Source: Sphingomonas lycopersici
Lineage (GTDB): Bacteria > Pseudomonadota > Alphaproteobacteria > Sphingomonadales > Sphingomonadaceae
Assembly (NCBI RefSeq): GCF_026130605.1
Contig: NZ_JANFAU010000004.1
Location: 372,001-436,000, forward strand
Length of the DNA: 64,000 bases
Direction of reading: 5' to 3'
A program made the translations under genes and the position numbers. The first letter of the stretch is position 1; the number at the start of each line of letters is the position of its first letter. The notes beneath the pieces are model-generated. The model had not been told where the DNA came from, did no database searches, and saw only the letters and a list, made by a program, of their open reading frames with translations. This document shows, piece by piece, positions 17,131 to 26,641 of the stretch.

Positions 17131-17618
17131 CCGATCAGATCCAGTCGAGCATCGTGATCGAGCGCAGCTATGCCGCCGACCGCGAGGCATTGTGGGCGCT
17201 GTGGACGACGAAGGACGGGTTCGAATCCTGGTGGGGCCCCGAGGGATTCCGGGCGGACGTGCGGGAGATCGAGGCGCAGCCCGACGGCGCGTTGCACTAT
17301 GCGATGGTGGCCGACGCGCCCGACATGGTCGCCGCGATGAAGCAGATGGGCCAGCCGACATCGACCGAATGCAAGGGCCGCTTCTCGGAATTCCGCCCCT
17401 ATGACCGGCTGGTCCTGACGCAGATCATCGACTTTCTGCCGGGGGTACAGCCCTATGACAGCACGATCGAGGTGGATTTCATCCCGGCCGCCGAGGGGAA
17501 GGTGCGGATGATCGTCACGCTGCACCAGATGCACGACGCGAAGATGACGCAGATGCAGCGCATGGGGTTCACCAGCCAGCTCACCAAGCTCGACAAACGC
17601 TTCGGCTGGACCGGCTGA
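17127..17618 (+). CDS. SRPBCC (AHSA1-like) family protein
   Basis: Encodes 163 residues. The START-like helix-grip fold is suggested by SIVIERSYAADREALWALWTTKDGFESWWGPEGF at the front, the usual AHSA1/CalC opening, and by TLHQMHDAKMTQMQRMGFTSQLTKLD at the end. Members bind hydrophobic ligands or act as stress accessory proteins. Its ATG overlaps the ArsR stop (ATGA) and GGAGTGAAG lies just upstream, so it is translated with the regulator. The ligand is unknown. Confidence 0.85.
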   Translation: MTDQIQSSIVIERSYAADREALWALWTTKDGFESWWGPEGFRADVREIEAQPDGALHYAMVADAPDMVAAMKQMGQPTSTECKGRFSEFRPYDRLVLTQIIDFLPGVQPYDSTIEVDFIPAAEGKVRMIVTLHQMHDAKMTQMQRMGFTSQLTKLDKRFGWTG

Positions 17619-17744
17619 CCGGCGGCAGCCCGATCATCGAAGTTCCAAGCCCGGATTCGCATTTTTGAAAATTTCACCTATAAGAACTTCCGATGTCGAA
17701 AGGCGACCGGAAGATCGCCGCGGGAGAGAGAAGAGAGCGGCAGC

Positions 17745-18284
17745 ATGGATCTGGGCTTCGGGCAGACTTTGGGCGGGATCATGCAGACGGCGTTCGTCGT
17801 CGAGGATCTTCGCGCGTCGATCGACCATTTCGTGCGCGATTGCCGGGCTGGCCCGTTTTTCGTGCTCGAACACTTTCTCGCGCCCGATCAATGCTATCGC
17901 GGGGAGCCGTCCCGCGCTGACGTCACGATCGCGATGGGGTTCGCCGGGCATATGCAGATCGAGCTGATCCAGCCGCTCGACGACAATCCATCGGTCTATC
18001 GCGAGACGATCGACCGGCGCGGCTATGGCTTTCACCATTTCGGCATCGCCTGCGCCGATGTCGATGCCGATCTGGGCCGGTATCAGGCGCGCGGCTATCA
18101 ACTGGCCTTTCGCGCCGCCGTTCCGACCGGCGGTGCCGTGGCGTATCTGGAAGGCGGCGACGTGGCCGCGCCGGCCTTCCTGGAGCTTCTGCCCGCCACC
18201 CCGGCGATGAACGAGCATTTCACGCGCTTCTGGCGCGCCTCACGGGCATGGGATGGACGGGATCCCGTCCGGCCCTTTCTGTGA
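17745..18284 (+). CDS. VOC family protein at the head of the catabolic island
   Basis: Encodes 179 residues from ATG 17745. Two VOC modules: QTAFVVEDLRASIDHFVRDCRAGPFFVLEHF and, after a linker, GYGFHHFGIACADVDADLGRYQARGYQLAF, ending AFLELLPATPAMNEHFTRF. The HHFG segment carries a probable metal ligand His, and MQIELIQPL a second ligand Glu. Shape and ligands resemble the Glyoxalase_4/methylmalonyl-CoA epimerase branch, so isomerase or ring-cleavage-type chemistry is possible. It is 13 bp before the AraC regulator, suggesting joint expression. The exact reaction is not predictable. Confidence 0.78.
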   Translation: MDLGFGQTLGGIMQTAFVVEDLRASIDHFVRDCRAGPFFVLEHFLAPDQCYRGEPSRADVTIAMGFAGHMQIELIQPLDDNPSVYRETIDRRGYGFHHFGIACADVDADLGRYQARGYQLAFRAAVPTGGAVAYLEGGDVAAPAFLELLPATPAMNEHFTRFWRASRAWDGRDPVRPFL

Positions 18285-18297
18285 CGGGAGGGTGGGC

Positions 18298-19236
18298 GTG
18301 GGAACGATCGAAAAGTTCGCAACGACCCGGATCGCGCCGCGCCAGCGGCTGCGTTACTGGAACGATCTGGTCGACCGGATCTACACCGGCACCTGGGTCA
18401 ACACGCAGGGCGAGGAATTCCGCGGCGAGATGTGGCGCTGGGACATCGGCGACCTGGCGATGATCCGCCCGCGTTCCACGCAATCGACGGTCGGGCGGCG
18501 CGGCGCCGCCGCCGGGGGCGAGGAGCGCGTGATCCTGCACCTGCAGTGCCGCGGCAGCAGCCGCCACACCCAGAACGGCGACGAATGCGTGCTGCAGCCG
18601 GGCGATTTCGTGCTCAGTTCGCCGCACCAGCCCTATACGATCGATCTTCGCGAGCATGAATTGCTGGTGGTCGAATTCCCGCGCGCGCCGCTGGCGGAGC
18701 GGATACCGAAGCTGGACGACATGCTGCGCCGGCATATGACCGGCGGCACCCCCGGCGGGCGCGTATTCCACGATTTCCTGCTCTCGCTGTGGCAATTGGG
18801 CGATCAGAGCGAGCTGGACCCCGAATGGGAAAGCGGCGTGACCACGGTATTCTACGATCTGTTCGCGCTGGCGATGCGCGGTGCGCAGCACGCCCCGCGC
18901 GGCGCGCATGCCGGCGATCACGCGCTGAGCGAACGCATGGTCTCGCTGGTCGAGGCGAGCCTGGGCGATCCGGCCTTGGGCAGCGCGATGCTGGCGACAT
19001 CATGCAACACCTCGATCCGCACGATCCAGAACGTGTTCGCCGCAATGGGCACGACCCCGACCGCCTATATCCTCGAACGCCGCCTGCGCCGCGCGGCGGA
19101 CCGGCTGATCGTCGCCCCCGATACCAGCATCACCGATATCGCCTTCGACCTCGGGTTCAACGACAGCGCCTATTTCACCCGTTGCTTCCGCCGGCATTTC
19201 GGCGCCGCCCCGCGCGACTGGCGCGCCGCGCGCTGA
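18298..19236 (+). CDS. AraC-family regulator, FeaR-like (AraC-binding_2 sensor)
   Basis: Encodes 312 residues from GTG 18298, picked because GGGAGGG ends five bases before it; the upstream frame to 18253 overlaps the VOC gene. Residues about 1-180 form the sensor domain (LRYWNDLVDRIYTGTW, VILHLQCRGSSRH, LQPGDFVLSSPHQPY), the type found in regulators of aromatic amine and acid catabolism. Residues about 205-310 carry two HTH motifs (LATSCNTSIRTIQNVFAAMG and ITDIAFDLGFNDSAYFTRCFRRHFG). It directly precedes TonB receptor 1 and is its likely activator, with a substrate-derived ligand. Confidence 0.88.
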   Translation: MGTIEKFATTRIAPRQRLRYWNDLVDRIYTGTWVNTQGEEFRGEMWRWDIGDLAMIRPRSTQSTVGRRGAAAGGEERVILHLQCRGSSRHTQNGDECVLQPGDFVLSSPHQPYTIDLREHELLVVEFPRAPLAERIPKLDDMLRRHMTGGTPGGRVFHDFLLSLWQLGDQSELDPEWESGVTTVFYDLFALAMRGAQHAPRGAHAGDHALSERMVSLVEASLGDPALGSAMLATSCNTSIRTIQNVFAAMGTTPTAYILERRLRRAADRLIVAPDTSITDIAFDLGFNDSAYFTRCFRRHFGAAPRDWRAAR

Positions 19237-19384
19237 TCCCCACCGCTGCGTCTGCGTTTCCGTCCTGACGATCTGCGCCGCAGTGCAAGCACCGGCGGCG
19301 CCGGCGACGGCAGTGTTCCCCGGTCATCTGCGGCGAAGCCCGAAGGCTTCGGATCAGGCGCAGATGGTTCGGGGGAGGTTTGCG

Positions 19385-21904
19385 ATGATCGAGCGCGTAT
19401 CGGTTTCACTCGCCGTTCTTGCGGCGGCGCTGGCCGCGCCGGCGACGGCGCAGGAGCAAAAGGCGTCCAGCGAGGGAATTCAGGACATCGTCGTCACCGC
19501 GCAGAAGCGCGTGGAGAATGTACAGAACGTCCCGATCTCGATCAGCGCCTTCACCGCCAGCGCGCTGCAGGAGCGCGCCGTGACCAGCGTCGCCGCGATG
19601 TCGAACCTCGCGCCCAATGTCACGCTCGATGCGGGAACGCCGTTTTCCGGTTCGGGCCAGGTGCTCGCCGCCTATATCCGCGGCATCGGCGCGAACGATT
19701 TCGCGTTCAACATCGATCCGGGCGTCGGCATCTATCTCGACGGCGTGTATCTCGCGCGATCGGTGGGCGCCAATCAGGATCTGCCCGACGTCGAGCGGGT
19801 CGAGGTGCTCAAGGGGCCGCAGGGCACCTTGTTCGGCCGCAATACGATCGGCGGCGCGATCTCGATCGTCACCCACGATCCGGGCGACAAATTCCGCTTC
19901 ATCGGCAGCGCCACCACCGGCAGCTACAATCTGATCAACGTGAAGGGCACGGTCGATGTCCCGATCGCCACCGGCCTTGCCTCGTCGCTGAGCTTCGCGG
20001 TCAACAGCCGCAACGGTTATCTGCGCCGCATACCCTATCCCGGTGCCACGGCTTACGCATCGGATCCGGTGACCGCGTTCCGCGCGTCGGGCTATGAGAA
20101 TATCGGCTACGGCACCGAGGGCGGCGACAAGACCTATAACCTGCGCGGCAAGATCAAATATTCGGGCGGCGGCTTCCGCGCGGTGCTCTCCGCCGATTAC
20201 AGCAATACCGATACGTCACAGATCGCCAATCGCGTGATCGCGATCTTCCCGGGGATTTTCGCAGGCACCTATAATTGCGCGATCGCGGGCAATCCGGTGG
20301 TCGCCGGCGGGGGCAGGTGCGATTCCCAGATCGCCGGCCCGCCGGCGGTTGCCTATGCCGCGCGCCGCGGCGGGCTGACCGGGCTGTTCGATCATCCCGC
20401 CTTGTTCGGGGTCAATGCCGATGCCAACCCGGACAATAACCGCCTGCCCTACGACGGTCGCTTCATCACCAAGGATATCGACACCAGTTACGCGAACGGC
20501 AACAACTTCAACAAGCTGAAGCAGGGCGGCGCGGCGCTGACGCTCGAATATGATCTGTCGCGCAACGCGACGCTCAAGTCGATCACCGCCTATCGCCAAT
20601 TGCGCTGGAAGGTCGCGATGGACCTGGACGGGTCGCCGCTCAACTTTCTCAACACCAGCTTCCCGATGTTTCAGAAGCAGTTCAGCGAGGAATTGCAGCT
20701 CACCGGGAATGCGCTGGACGACCACGTCAAATATGTGCTCGGCGCTTATTATTTTACCGAATCCGGCAATATGCGCGATTTCGTCACCTTTGCCGAAGGG
20801 CTGTTGCAGGTCGACGGGCCGAACAATCTGGCGACGCGGAATTTCGCTTTCTATGGCCAGGTCGATTACAAGGTGACCGAGCGGCTGGGCCTGACGCTGG
20901 GCGGGCGTTACACCCGCGAGAACAAGGAATTCGAAGGGTTCCAGTCCGATCTCAACGGGCTGAACTACAAATTGGCGCAAGCCTTCGGCAATCCCGATTG
21001 CGCGTCGCTCGATCCGATCAGCGATCGATGCCGGATCGATAACGGCTTCCCCAATCCCGGCCAGCCGCTGCGCTATTATATCGCCGGGGTGCAGAAGCAG
21101 ACGTTCAGCAACTTCTCGCCCAAGGTCGGCCTGCAATATCATCCCGGCGACGATGTGATGATCTTCGCCAACTGGTCGCGCGGCTACAAGACCGGCGGCT
21201 GGACGACGCGGCTGTCCGCGCCCCTGCCCTATGCGCCGACCTTCGGGCCGGAAAAGGCCGAGACCTGGGAGGCCGGGGTCAAATCGACATTGCTGGCGCG
21301 GCGGCTGCAGATCAATGCCGCGGCATTCCTGACCAATTACAAGGGCATCCAGCTCAACTTCCAGCAGGGGGTTTCGCCGGTGATCCAGAATGCCGGCGAC
21401 GCGCGGATCAAAGGCTTCGAGCTGGAGATGACCGCGCTGGCCGCGCGCGGCCTCTCGCTGACCGGATCGGCGGGCTATACCGATGCTTATTACACCAATG
21501 TGCTGGCCGGCGCGGCGGTCGCGCCCTCGGCGCTGCAGGTCGGCGTGTTCAAGGGCGCGACCTTGCCCAAGACGCCGAAATGGAAGCTCAATTTCGGCCC
21601 GCGGTACGAGGCGGAGCTGGGCGGCCACGGCACGATCGTGCTGCTCGGTGACGTGACCTATACCAGCGCGGTCAAAAACGACACCGAGGGGACCTATCTG
21701 CTGATGCGCCCCGCCAATGCGCTGATCAACGCGAGCGTCACCTACAAGGCACCGTCGGGCAATTGGGACGTGACGCTGGGCGGCACCAATCTGACCGACA
21801 AGAGGCTGATCGTCACCGGCCAGGCGCAGCTCGCCGGCGGCCCGATCTTCGGCACCTATAACCGCCCGGCCGAATGGTATGCGCGGCTTGGCGTGAAATT
21901 CTGA
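19385..21904 (+). CDS. TonB-dependent outer membrane receptor 1
   Basis: Encodes 839 residues from ATG 19385, preceded by GGGGGAGG. Signal peptide MIERVSVSLAVLAAALAAPATAQ; TonB-box/N-terminal GIQDIVVTAQKR; plug with AYIRGIGANDFAFNIDPGVGIYLDGVYLARS and VEVLKGPQGTLFGRNTIGGAISIVT; then a 22-strand barrel ending in WYARLGVKF (terminal Phe). It imports large or scarce substrates with energy from TonB-ExbBD. The stop overlaps the cupin gene region (TGATG at 21902-21906), so the two are one unit. The plug type (VENVQNVPISISAFT) is that of sphingomonad receptors for plant-derived or aromatic compounds; substrate unknown. Confidence 0.93.
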   Translation: MIERVSVSLAVLAAALAAPATAQEQKASSEGIQDIVVTAQKRVENVQNVPISISAFTASALQERAVTSVAAMSNLAPNVTLDAGTPFSGSGQVLAAYIRGIGANDFAFNIDPGVGIYLDGVYLARSVGANQDLPDVERVEVLKGPQGTLFGRNTIGGAISIVTHDPGDKFRFIGSATTGSYNLINVKGTVDVPIATGLASSLSFAVNSRNGYLRRIPYPGATAYASDPVTAFRASGYENIGYGTEGGDKTYNLRGKIKYSGGGFRAVLSADYSNTDTSQIANRVIAIFPGIFAGTYNCAIAGNPVVAGGGRCDSQIAGPPAVAYAARRGGLTGLFDHPALFGVNADANPDNNRLPYDGRFITKDIDTSYANGNNFNKLKQGGAALTLEYDLSRNATLKSITAYRQLRWKVAMDLDGSPLNFLNTSFPMFQKQFSEELQLTGNALDDHVKYVLGAYYFTESGNMRDFVTFAEGLLQVDGPNNLATRNFAFYGQVDYKVTERLGLTLGGRYTRENKEFEGFQSDLNGLNYKLAQAFGNPDCASLDPISDRCRIDNGFPNPGQPLRYYIAGVQKQTFSNFSPKVGLQYHPGDDVMIFANWSRGYKTGGWTTRLSAPLPYAPTFGPEKAETWEAGVKSTLLARRLQINAAAFLTNYKGIQLNFQQGVSPVIQNAGDARIKGFELEMTALAARGLSLTGSAGYTDAYYTNVLAGAAVAPSALQVGVFKGATLPKTPKWKLNFGPRYEAELGGHGTIVLLGDVTYTSAVKNDTEGTYLLMRPANALINASVTYKAPSGNWDVTLGGTNLTDKRLIVTGQAQLAGGPIFGTYNRPAEWYARLGVKF

Positions 21905-21924
21905 TGCAGAAGGAAACACCCCCC

Positions 21925-22458
21925 ATGAGCACGATGAAGGCACCCCCGTCCGGCGCATATAAGATCGTCGACATCCCGGAGCTTTACCCCGATCTGATCC
22001 GCGCGCGCGGGGTGGAGGGAAGCTATGTCGGCGCGTCCGAGGCGGAGAGCCCGTGGGTGCCGTTCGGCGACAATGCCGCGATCCGCCACCTCGCCTTCGA
22101 CGTGCGCGACAACATCTACGTCAACATCCTGTGGATCAAGGGACCGGGGGTGATCGGCACCCACAAGCATCGCGGACGGGTGTGGGCGATCGGGCTCGAG
22201 GGGTCGTTCCGCTATCTCGAATATGGCTGGGTGTGCCGGCCGGGCGAGTTCATCACCGAAACGCCGGGGACGGCGCACACGTTGGTGACCGACGATCCCA
22301 ATGGGATGAAGGCGCTGTTCCACATGCAGGGCGCCAATGAATTCTACGACGAGCACGGCAACCACATCGAGACGCTCGATGTGTGGTGGTTCATGAACCA
22401 CTATGAGAGCCATTGCCGCGAACACGGGCTGCCGATCAACGAGCAGCTTTACCTGTAG
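21925..22458 (+). CDS. Cupin dioxygenase of the 2,4'-dihydroxyacetophenone dioxygenase type (copy 1)
   Basis: Encodes 177 residues from ATG 21925 (AAGGAA ten bases upstream); ATG 21904, which overlaps the receptor stop, is an alternative. One cupin barrel: WIKGPGVIGTHKHRGRVWAIGLEGSFRYLEYGW holds the His-x-His and a Glu, and GTAHTLV the last His, ligands for a mononuclear Fe(II) as in the ChrR/DAD group. Dihydroxyacetophenone dioxygenase cuts the C-C bond of an alpha-hydroxyketone side chain. Copy 2 at 29589 shares the pattern SPWVPFGDxAAIxHLAFDVR and the end VWWFxNHYESHCRxHG. Same unit as TonB receptor 1. Confidence 0.78.
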   Translation: MSTMKAPPSGAYKIVDIPELYPDLIRARGVEGSYVGASEAESPWVPFGDNAAIRHLAFDVRDNIYVNILWIKGPGVIGTHKHRGRVWAIGLEGSFRYLEYGWVCRPGEFITETPGTAHTLVTDDPNGMKALFHMQGANEFYDEHGNHIETLDVWWFMNHYESHCREHGLPINEQLYL

Positions 22459-22508
22459 CGTCAAAGTTCACGAAGTTCACACGAGTGAGCGGTTGTGGCG
22501 CGCCGCCG

Positions 22509-23441
22509 TCACGCGATCCGCGCCGAGCCGTAGCGCGGATCGCCGACGACGCTCTCCAACAGGAAATTCTCAACGATATCACCGTAATAGCCGCAGCTGT
22601 CATCCTTTCGGAACCACAATAGCTGCCAGGTTTCGGTCGGATAAAGCAGAACGATCGCCTCGCGCATCGCCAGCGGGATCATCGCCTCGGTGAACATGCC
22701 GACCGCGACGCCACTCTCCAGCATCGAGACGAACACGTCGAAATAGGGCGGGCGCCCGACGATCTGCGCCGGCCGGATGCCGTGCCGTCCCAGCGCTTTC
22801 AGCTCGTCGCGCTCATAAGTGCCGCTGATCCGCGGCAAGGCGAAGGGCAGCGCCGCAACCTCGTCGGCGGTCAGCGGCAACGCCCGCCCCCCGGCCAGCC
22901 GACGGTGCCCGTATATGCCCCCGCGGACCAGCGCGACCGGCCGCAGGAAATCGGCGACCGGGGCGGGCTCGATCTGATGGACGAGCGCGAAGTCATATTT
23001 TGCGCGCGCCAAGGCCGCGTCCAGTTCCTTGCGCGGCAAATGAAGGTCGAACACCAGTTCAACCTCCGGGTGACGGGTAAGAAAGCCGCCGAGCTTGGGC
23101 CGAATGAAGTTTTCCGCCAGCCCCTGCCCGATCAACAATTGGAAGCGTGTCGATCCGGTCTTGACCGGATTCGCCCGCCGATGCGCCGCCAGCGCGGTGG
23201 TCGCTGCCTCGAAGCGCTGGAGATCTTGCAGGAAAGCTGCGCCCGTCGGGGTGATCAGCGGGCGCCGGCCCGGCTTGCGATCGAGCAGCGCGACCCCAAG
23301 TTGCTCTTCCAACGTCTTGAGTTGATTGCTGACCGATGCCTGAGAAATACCGAGATTCTCGGCGCTTATCCTGAAGCTTTTGGTTGCGCAGAGGCTCGAG
23401 AATACTTCGAGCTGGCGCAATGTGAATGGCAGATTCGCCAT
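22509..23441 (-). CDS. LysR-family transcriptional regulator
   Basis: Encodes 310 residues from ATG 23439-23441, supported by GGGAGGAT just upstream. The N-terminal winged HTH is clear (FTLRQLEVFSSLCATKSFRISAENLGISQASVSNQLKTLEEQLGVALLDR), followed by a substrate-binding domain (FQLLIGQGLAENFIRPKLGGFLTRHPEVELVFDLH). It lies between the two receptor operons and faces TonB receptor 2 across a 122 bp gap, the usual layout for a LysR regulator and its target. It probably controls the sulfatase/cupin 2 unit in response to a pathway intermediate. Confidence 0.9.
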   Translation of the reverse strand: MANLPFTLRQLEVFSSLCATKSFRISAENLGISQASVSNQLKTLEEQLGVALLDRKPGRRPLITPTGAAFLQDLQRFEAATTALAAHRRANPVKTGSTRFQLLIGQGLAENFIRPKLGGFLTRHPEVELVFDLHLPRKELDAALARAKYDFALVHQIEPAPVADFLRPVALVRGGIYGHRRLAGGRALPLTADEVAALPFALPRISGTYERDELKALGRHGIRPAQIVGRPPYFDVFVSMLESGVAVGMFTEAMIPLAMREAIVLLYPTETWQLLWFRKDDSCGYYGDIVENFLLESVVGDPRYGSARIA

Positions 23442-23463
23442 ATGATCCTCCCGCCACAAAATC

Positions 23464-23485
23464 ATAATCTACAATCAATGTCCTG
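23464..23485. promoter_or_regulatory. AT-rich candidate LysR operator/promoter between LysR and receptor 2
   Basis: The segment around ATAATCTACAATCAATG is the only clearly AT-rich patch in the 122 bp gap (23442-23563) between the divergent LysR and receptor genes. A LysR box (T-N11-A with flanking symmetry) is expected here, but I cannot define symmetric arms with confidence. Position only. Confidence 0.25.
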
Positions 23486-23563
23486 TCATCACTTGGCGAT
23501 GCATTGCTTGCCTGGGAAACAGTCGCGAAGCTCCCGCCCAGGCAATGCGAGGGGGAGGAAGCA

Positions 23564-26500
23564 ATGCGGCAATCGATCGGGCGTGGGCGCAAGCCGCTGG
23601 CGGCGCTGTTGGGGAGCAGCGGCGCCGCGGCGCTGGTATCCTTGGCAACGCCGGCATCGGCGCAGGAAGCGCCGGCCACCGAGGCCCCTGCCGTGCAGGA
23701 AGTCGTCGTCACCGGATCGCGCATCCGCAGCGACGGCAGCAAATCGCCGACCCCGCTCACCGTGGTCAGCGCCGATCAGCTCGCGGCGATGGGGCCGAGC
23801 GGCCTCGTCGAAGGCGTCAGCCAATTGCCGCAATTCTTCGCCAGCCAGTCGGTCGCCGCGGTGCAGACCGCAGGGGTCGGCGGCAACGGCTGGTTCCTGC
23901 GCGGCGGCTATGGCAACCTCGACCTGCGCGGGCTCGGTATCAACCGCACGCTGACCTTGCTCAACGGCCATCGCGTCATCTCGTCGAGCGCGTTCGGGGG
24001 AGTCGACGTCAACGTCATCCCCAAGGCGATGGTAAGCAACGTCGAGACGGTGACCGGCGGCGCCTCCGCCGCTTATGGCACCGACGCGGTCGCCGGGGTG
24101 GTGAATTTCAAGCTCAACCGCAATTTCACCGGGCTGCGCGCCGATGTGCAGCAAAGCATCACCTCGCGCGGCGACAACCGAGGACTGCAGGCGTCGGTGA
24201 GTTACGGCACCAAGTTAGGCGATCGCGGGCATATCCTGCTTTCGGGCGAATTTTCGATGCAGGACGGCGTACACACGATGCGCGGGCGGGACTGGTACAA
24301 AGCCTATGGCGTGATCAACGGCAACGTCTATCCCGATGTCGTCTCGACCTCCACCTCGTTCAACGGCCTCATCTATGCGCCGGGTACGCGCCTCAACGCG
24401 ATGCAATTCCTGCGCGACGGCAGCGGGATCACACCGTTCGTTGCCAGCGGCGTCAGCGCCGGTACGATCGGCGGCCGGGGGCCCCTGGCCGGCAGCCAAT
24501 CGATCACCAACGGCGGTAGCGGCGATTATATCGGGCGCGATCAGCTCACGATCTTTCCCGACGCCGATCGCAGCAGCATCTATGCCTATGCCGATTATGA
24601 GATCGCCGATCATGTGACGGTCTACGCGCAATATATCCGCGGACAGAACAAGACTTTCCGCTACAACGAGCCGACCGGCTCGCTGAGCGGCACGCCCAGC
24701 GTAGCGAGGATTTATTCGGGCAATGCGTTCCTGCCCGCGTCGGTGCAGCAAATCATGACGGCTGATGGAATCGAGTCGTTCGAGTTCCGCCGGATCGGCG
24801 GTGACAGCGATTTCGGCAGGCTGTCGACCCAACGCGACAACAGCGTGATGAATTCGTTCGCCGGCGGCCTCACCTGGGATATTTCCGGCGGGGCGCTGGA
24901 TGGCTGGCAGGCCGATCTTTATTATCAATATGGCACCAACAAGCGGAAAGCCTATCAGAACGGGCTGCGGCTCGATCGTATCTTCGCCGCGCTCGATGCG
25001 GTGACCGATCCGGCAACCGGCCAGCCGGTCTGTCGCGTATCACTCTATGGCAACAGCTTTCCGGGATGCGTGCCGATCAACCTGTTCGGTCAGGGCAATG
25101 CATCGGCCGCGGCGATCGATTACGTCACCGGCTATGAGCCGGGGCAGCAGATCACCACCCCGATCTATTATGCCGATACCGGTTTCGCGCGCGGCGAGAC
25201 GCTGAGCTACGTCTCCGGCACGGAAAAGGTGGGCATCACCGATCTGCGCCAGCATCAGTTCGAATTCTCGATGAATGGCACGCTGGTCGAAGGCTGGGCC
25301 GGACCGATCAAGGCCGCGTTCGGCGGATCGTGGCGGCGCGAGGCGATCCGGCAGGTCGTGCAGGACCCGGGCAACCCCGCCGCCAACCACGATACCTTCC
25401 GACCGGTGCAGTGCAGCGATCCGAAGGTTACGGCCAATCCGCCGCCTGGTCTGCGCAACGTGTCAAACGCCGATTGCGGCAATTCGGTCGCGCTGCAATA
25501 TTCGAAAGTGTCCAATATCCGCGGCGCGATCAACGTCACCGAATTGTTCGGCGAGACTCAGGTGCCGCTGCTCAGCGAGGCGGGCCCGATCCGCTCGGCC
25601 AATCTGCATCTCGCCGGACGCTGGGCGAATTACACCGGGTCAGGCGGAATCTGGGCGTATAAGGCCGGACTGGAAGCCGATATCGGCGATTTCCTGCGCT
25701 TGCGCGGCACCTGGTCGCGCGACGTGCGCGCCGCCAATCTGTCCGAGCGGTTCGACAAGACCGGCGGGATCACATCAATCGACGATCCGCGGACGCCAGG
25801 CGTCATCGAATCCATCTCTGTGACAAATTATTCGGGTGGCAACCCCAGGGTGAACCCGGAGAAAGCCGATACATGGACGGCGGGCGCGGTGATCCGCCCC
25901 GGCTTCGCCCCGGGCCTGTCACTCTCCGCCGATTATTATGACATCCGCGTCAAAGGGGCGATCGCCCGGCTTGGCTCGCAGGGCGTGTTTAACGGCTGCG
26001 TGATCGATGCTGCTCCCGAATTGTGCGCGCTGGTGAGTTTCGACACGGCCGGACAGCCGACGCTGATCGGCGATATTTTCATCAACGTTAACCAGAATCG
26101 CGTGCGCGGGCTGGACGTGGAGGCCAATTATACCCGCCCGATGAACCTGACCGGCGGCGAGGGTGAGGCAATCAATCTGCGACTCTTCGCCAATTGGCTG
26201 TTCGAAAATTCGCAAACCCTCAGTAACGGCACCTATATCGATCGCGCCGGGCAGACCGGTATCCAGCAATCAGATGGCTTTCCTTATGGCCTGCCGAAGT
26301 TCAAGCTGACCGGCAATGTCACTTATACGAGCGGCGGTTTCTCGTTCTTCACCCAGGCGCGCTACATCGGCTCGGGCACGCAGGAAAACGCCCGGCCAAG
26401 GGACGCTGCCTATAACAAGGTCGATTCAGCCTTCTACCTCGATCTCAGGCTCGCGCAGAAAGTGAAGTTCGGCACCGACAGCGAAGTGGAAATATTCGGC

Positions 26501-26641
26501 TCGGTCACCAACCTCACCGATCGTTCGCCACCGGTCACACCTTATTACAGCAACTTCTACACCCGGGCGATCCAGTTCAACTCGGTGTTGTTCGATCTGC
26601 TCGGCCGGCGCTTCACCGTCGGGATGAAGTTCGCGCTATGA
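23564..26641 (+). CDS. TonB-dependent outer membrane receptor 2
   Basis: Encodes 1025 residues from ATG 23564, preceded by GGGGGAGGAAGCA. It has a long Sec signal (MRQSIGRGRKPLAALLGSSG...ATPASAQ), then VQEVVVTGSRIRSDGSKSPTPLTVVS, the opening typical of large sphingomonad receptors. Plug blocks include LRGLGINRTLTLLNGHRVIS and GGASAAYGTDAVAGVVNFKL; the barrel ends GRRFTVGMKFAL. Four Cys in extracellular loops (VCRVSLYGNSFPGCVP; PVQCSDPK...NADCGNS) may form disulfides. Its stop overlaps the sulfatase ATG (ATGA, 26638-26641), linking import directly to desulfation. Confidence 0.93.
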   Translation: MRQSIGRGRKPLAALLGSSGAAALVSLATPASAQEAPATEAPAVQEVVVTGSRIRSDGSKSPTPLTVVSADQLAAMGPSGLVEGVSQLPQFFASQSVAAVQTAGVGGNGWFLRGGYGNLDLRGLGINRTLTLLNGHRVISSSAFGGVDVNVIPKAMVSNVETVTGGASAAYGTDAVAGVVNFKLNRNFTGLRADVQQSITSRGDNRGLQASVSYGTKLGDRGHILLSGEFSMQDGVHTMRGRDWYKAYGVINGNVYPDVVSTSTSFNGLIYAPGTRLNAMQFLRDGSGITPFVASGVSAGTIGGRGPLAGSQSITNGGSGDYIGRDQLTIFPDADRSSIYAYADYEIADHVTVYAQYIRGQNKTFRYNEPTGSLSGTPSVARIYSGNAFLPASVQQIMTADGIESFEFRRIGGDSDFGRLSTQRDNSVMNSFAGGLTWDISGGALDGWQADLYYQYGTNKRKAYQNGLRLDRIFAALDAVTDPATGQPVCRVSLYGNSFPGCVPINLFGQGNASAAAIDYVTGYEPGQQITTPIYYADTGFARGETLSYVSGTEKVGITDLRQHQFEFSMNGTLVEGWAGPIKAAFGGSWRREAIRQVVQDPGNPAANHDTFRPVQCSDPKVTANPPPGLRNVSNADCGNSVALQYSKVSNIRGAINVTELFGETQVPLLSEAGPIRSANLHLAGRWANYTGSGGIWAYKAGLEADIGDFLRLRGTWSRDVRAANLSERFDKTGGITSIDDPRTPGVIESISVTNYSGGNPRVNPEKADTWTAGAVIRPGFAPGLSLSADYYDIRVKGAIARLGSQGVFNGCVIDAAPELCALVSFDTAGQPTLIGDIFINVNQNRVRGLDVEANYTRPMNLTGGEGEAINLRLFANWLFENSQTLSNGTYIDRAGQTGIQQSDGFPYGLPKFKLTGNVTYTSGGFSFFTQARYIGSGTQENARPRDAAYNKVDSAFYLDLRLAQKVKFGTDSEVEIFGSVTNLTDRSPPVTPYYSNFYTRAIQFNSVLFDLLGRRFTVGMKFAL

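Noticed and set aside
20216..21958. 580-residue minus-strand frame inside TonB receptor 1
   Set aside because: Antisense to a family-matching receptor; composition is that of a shadow frame.
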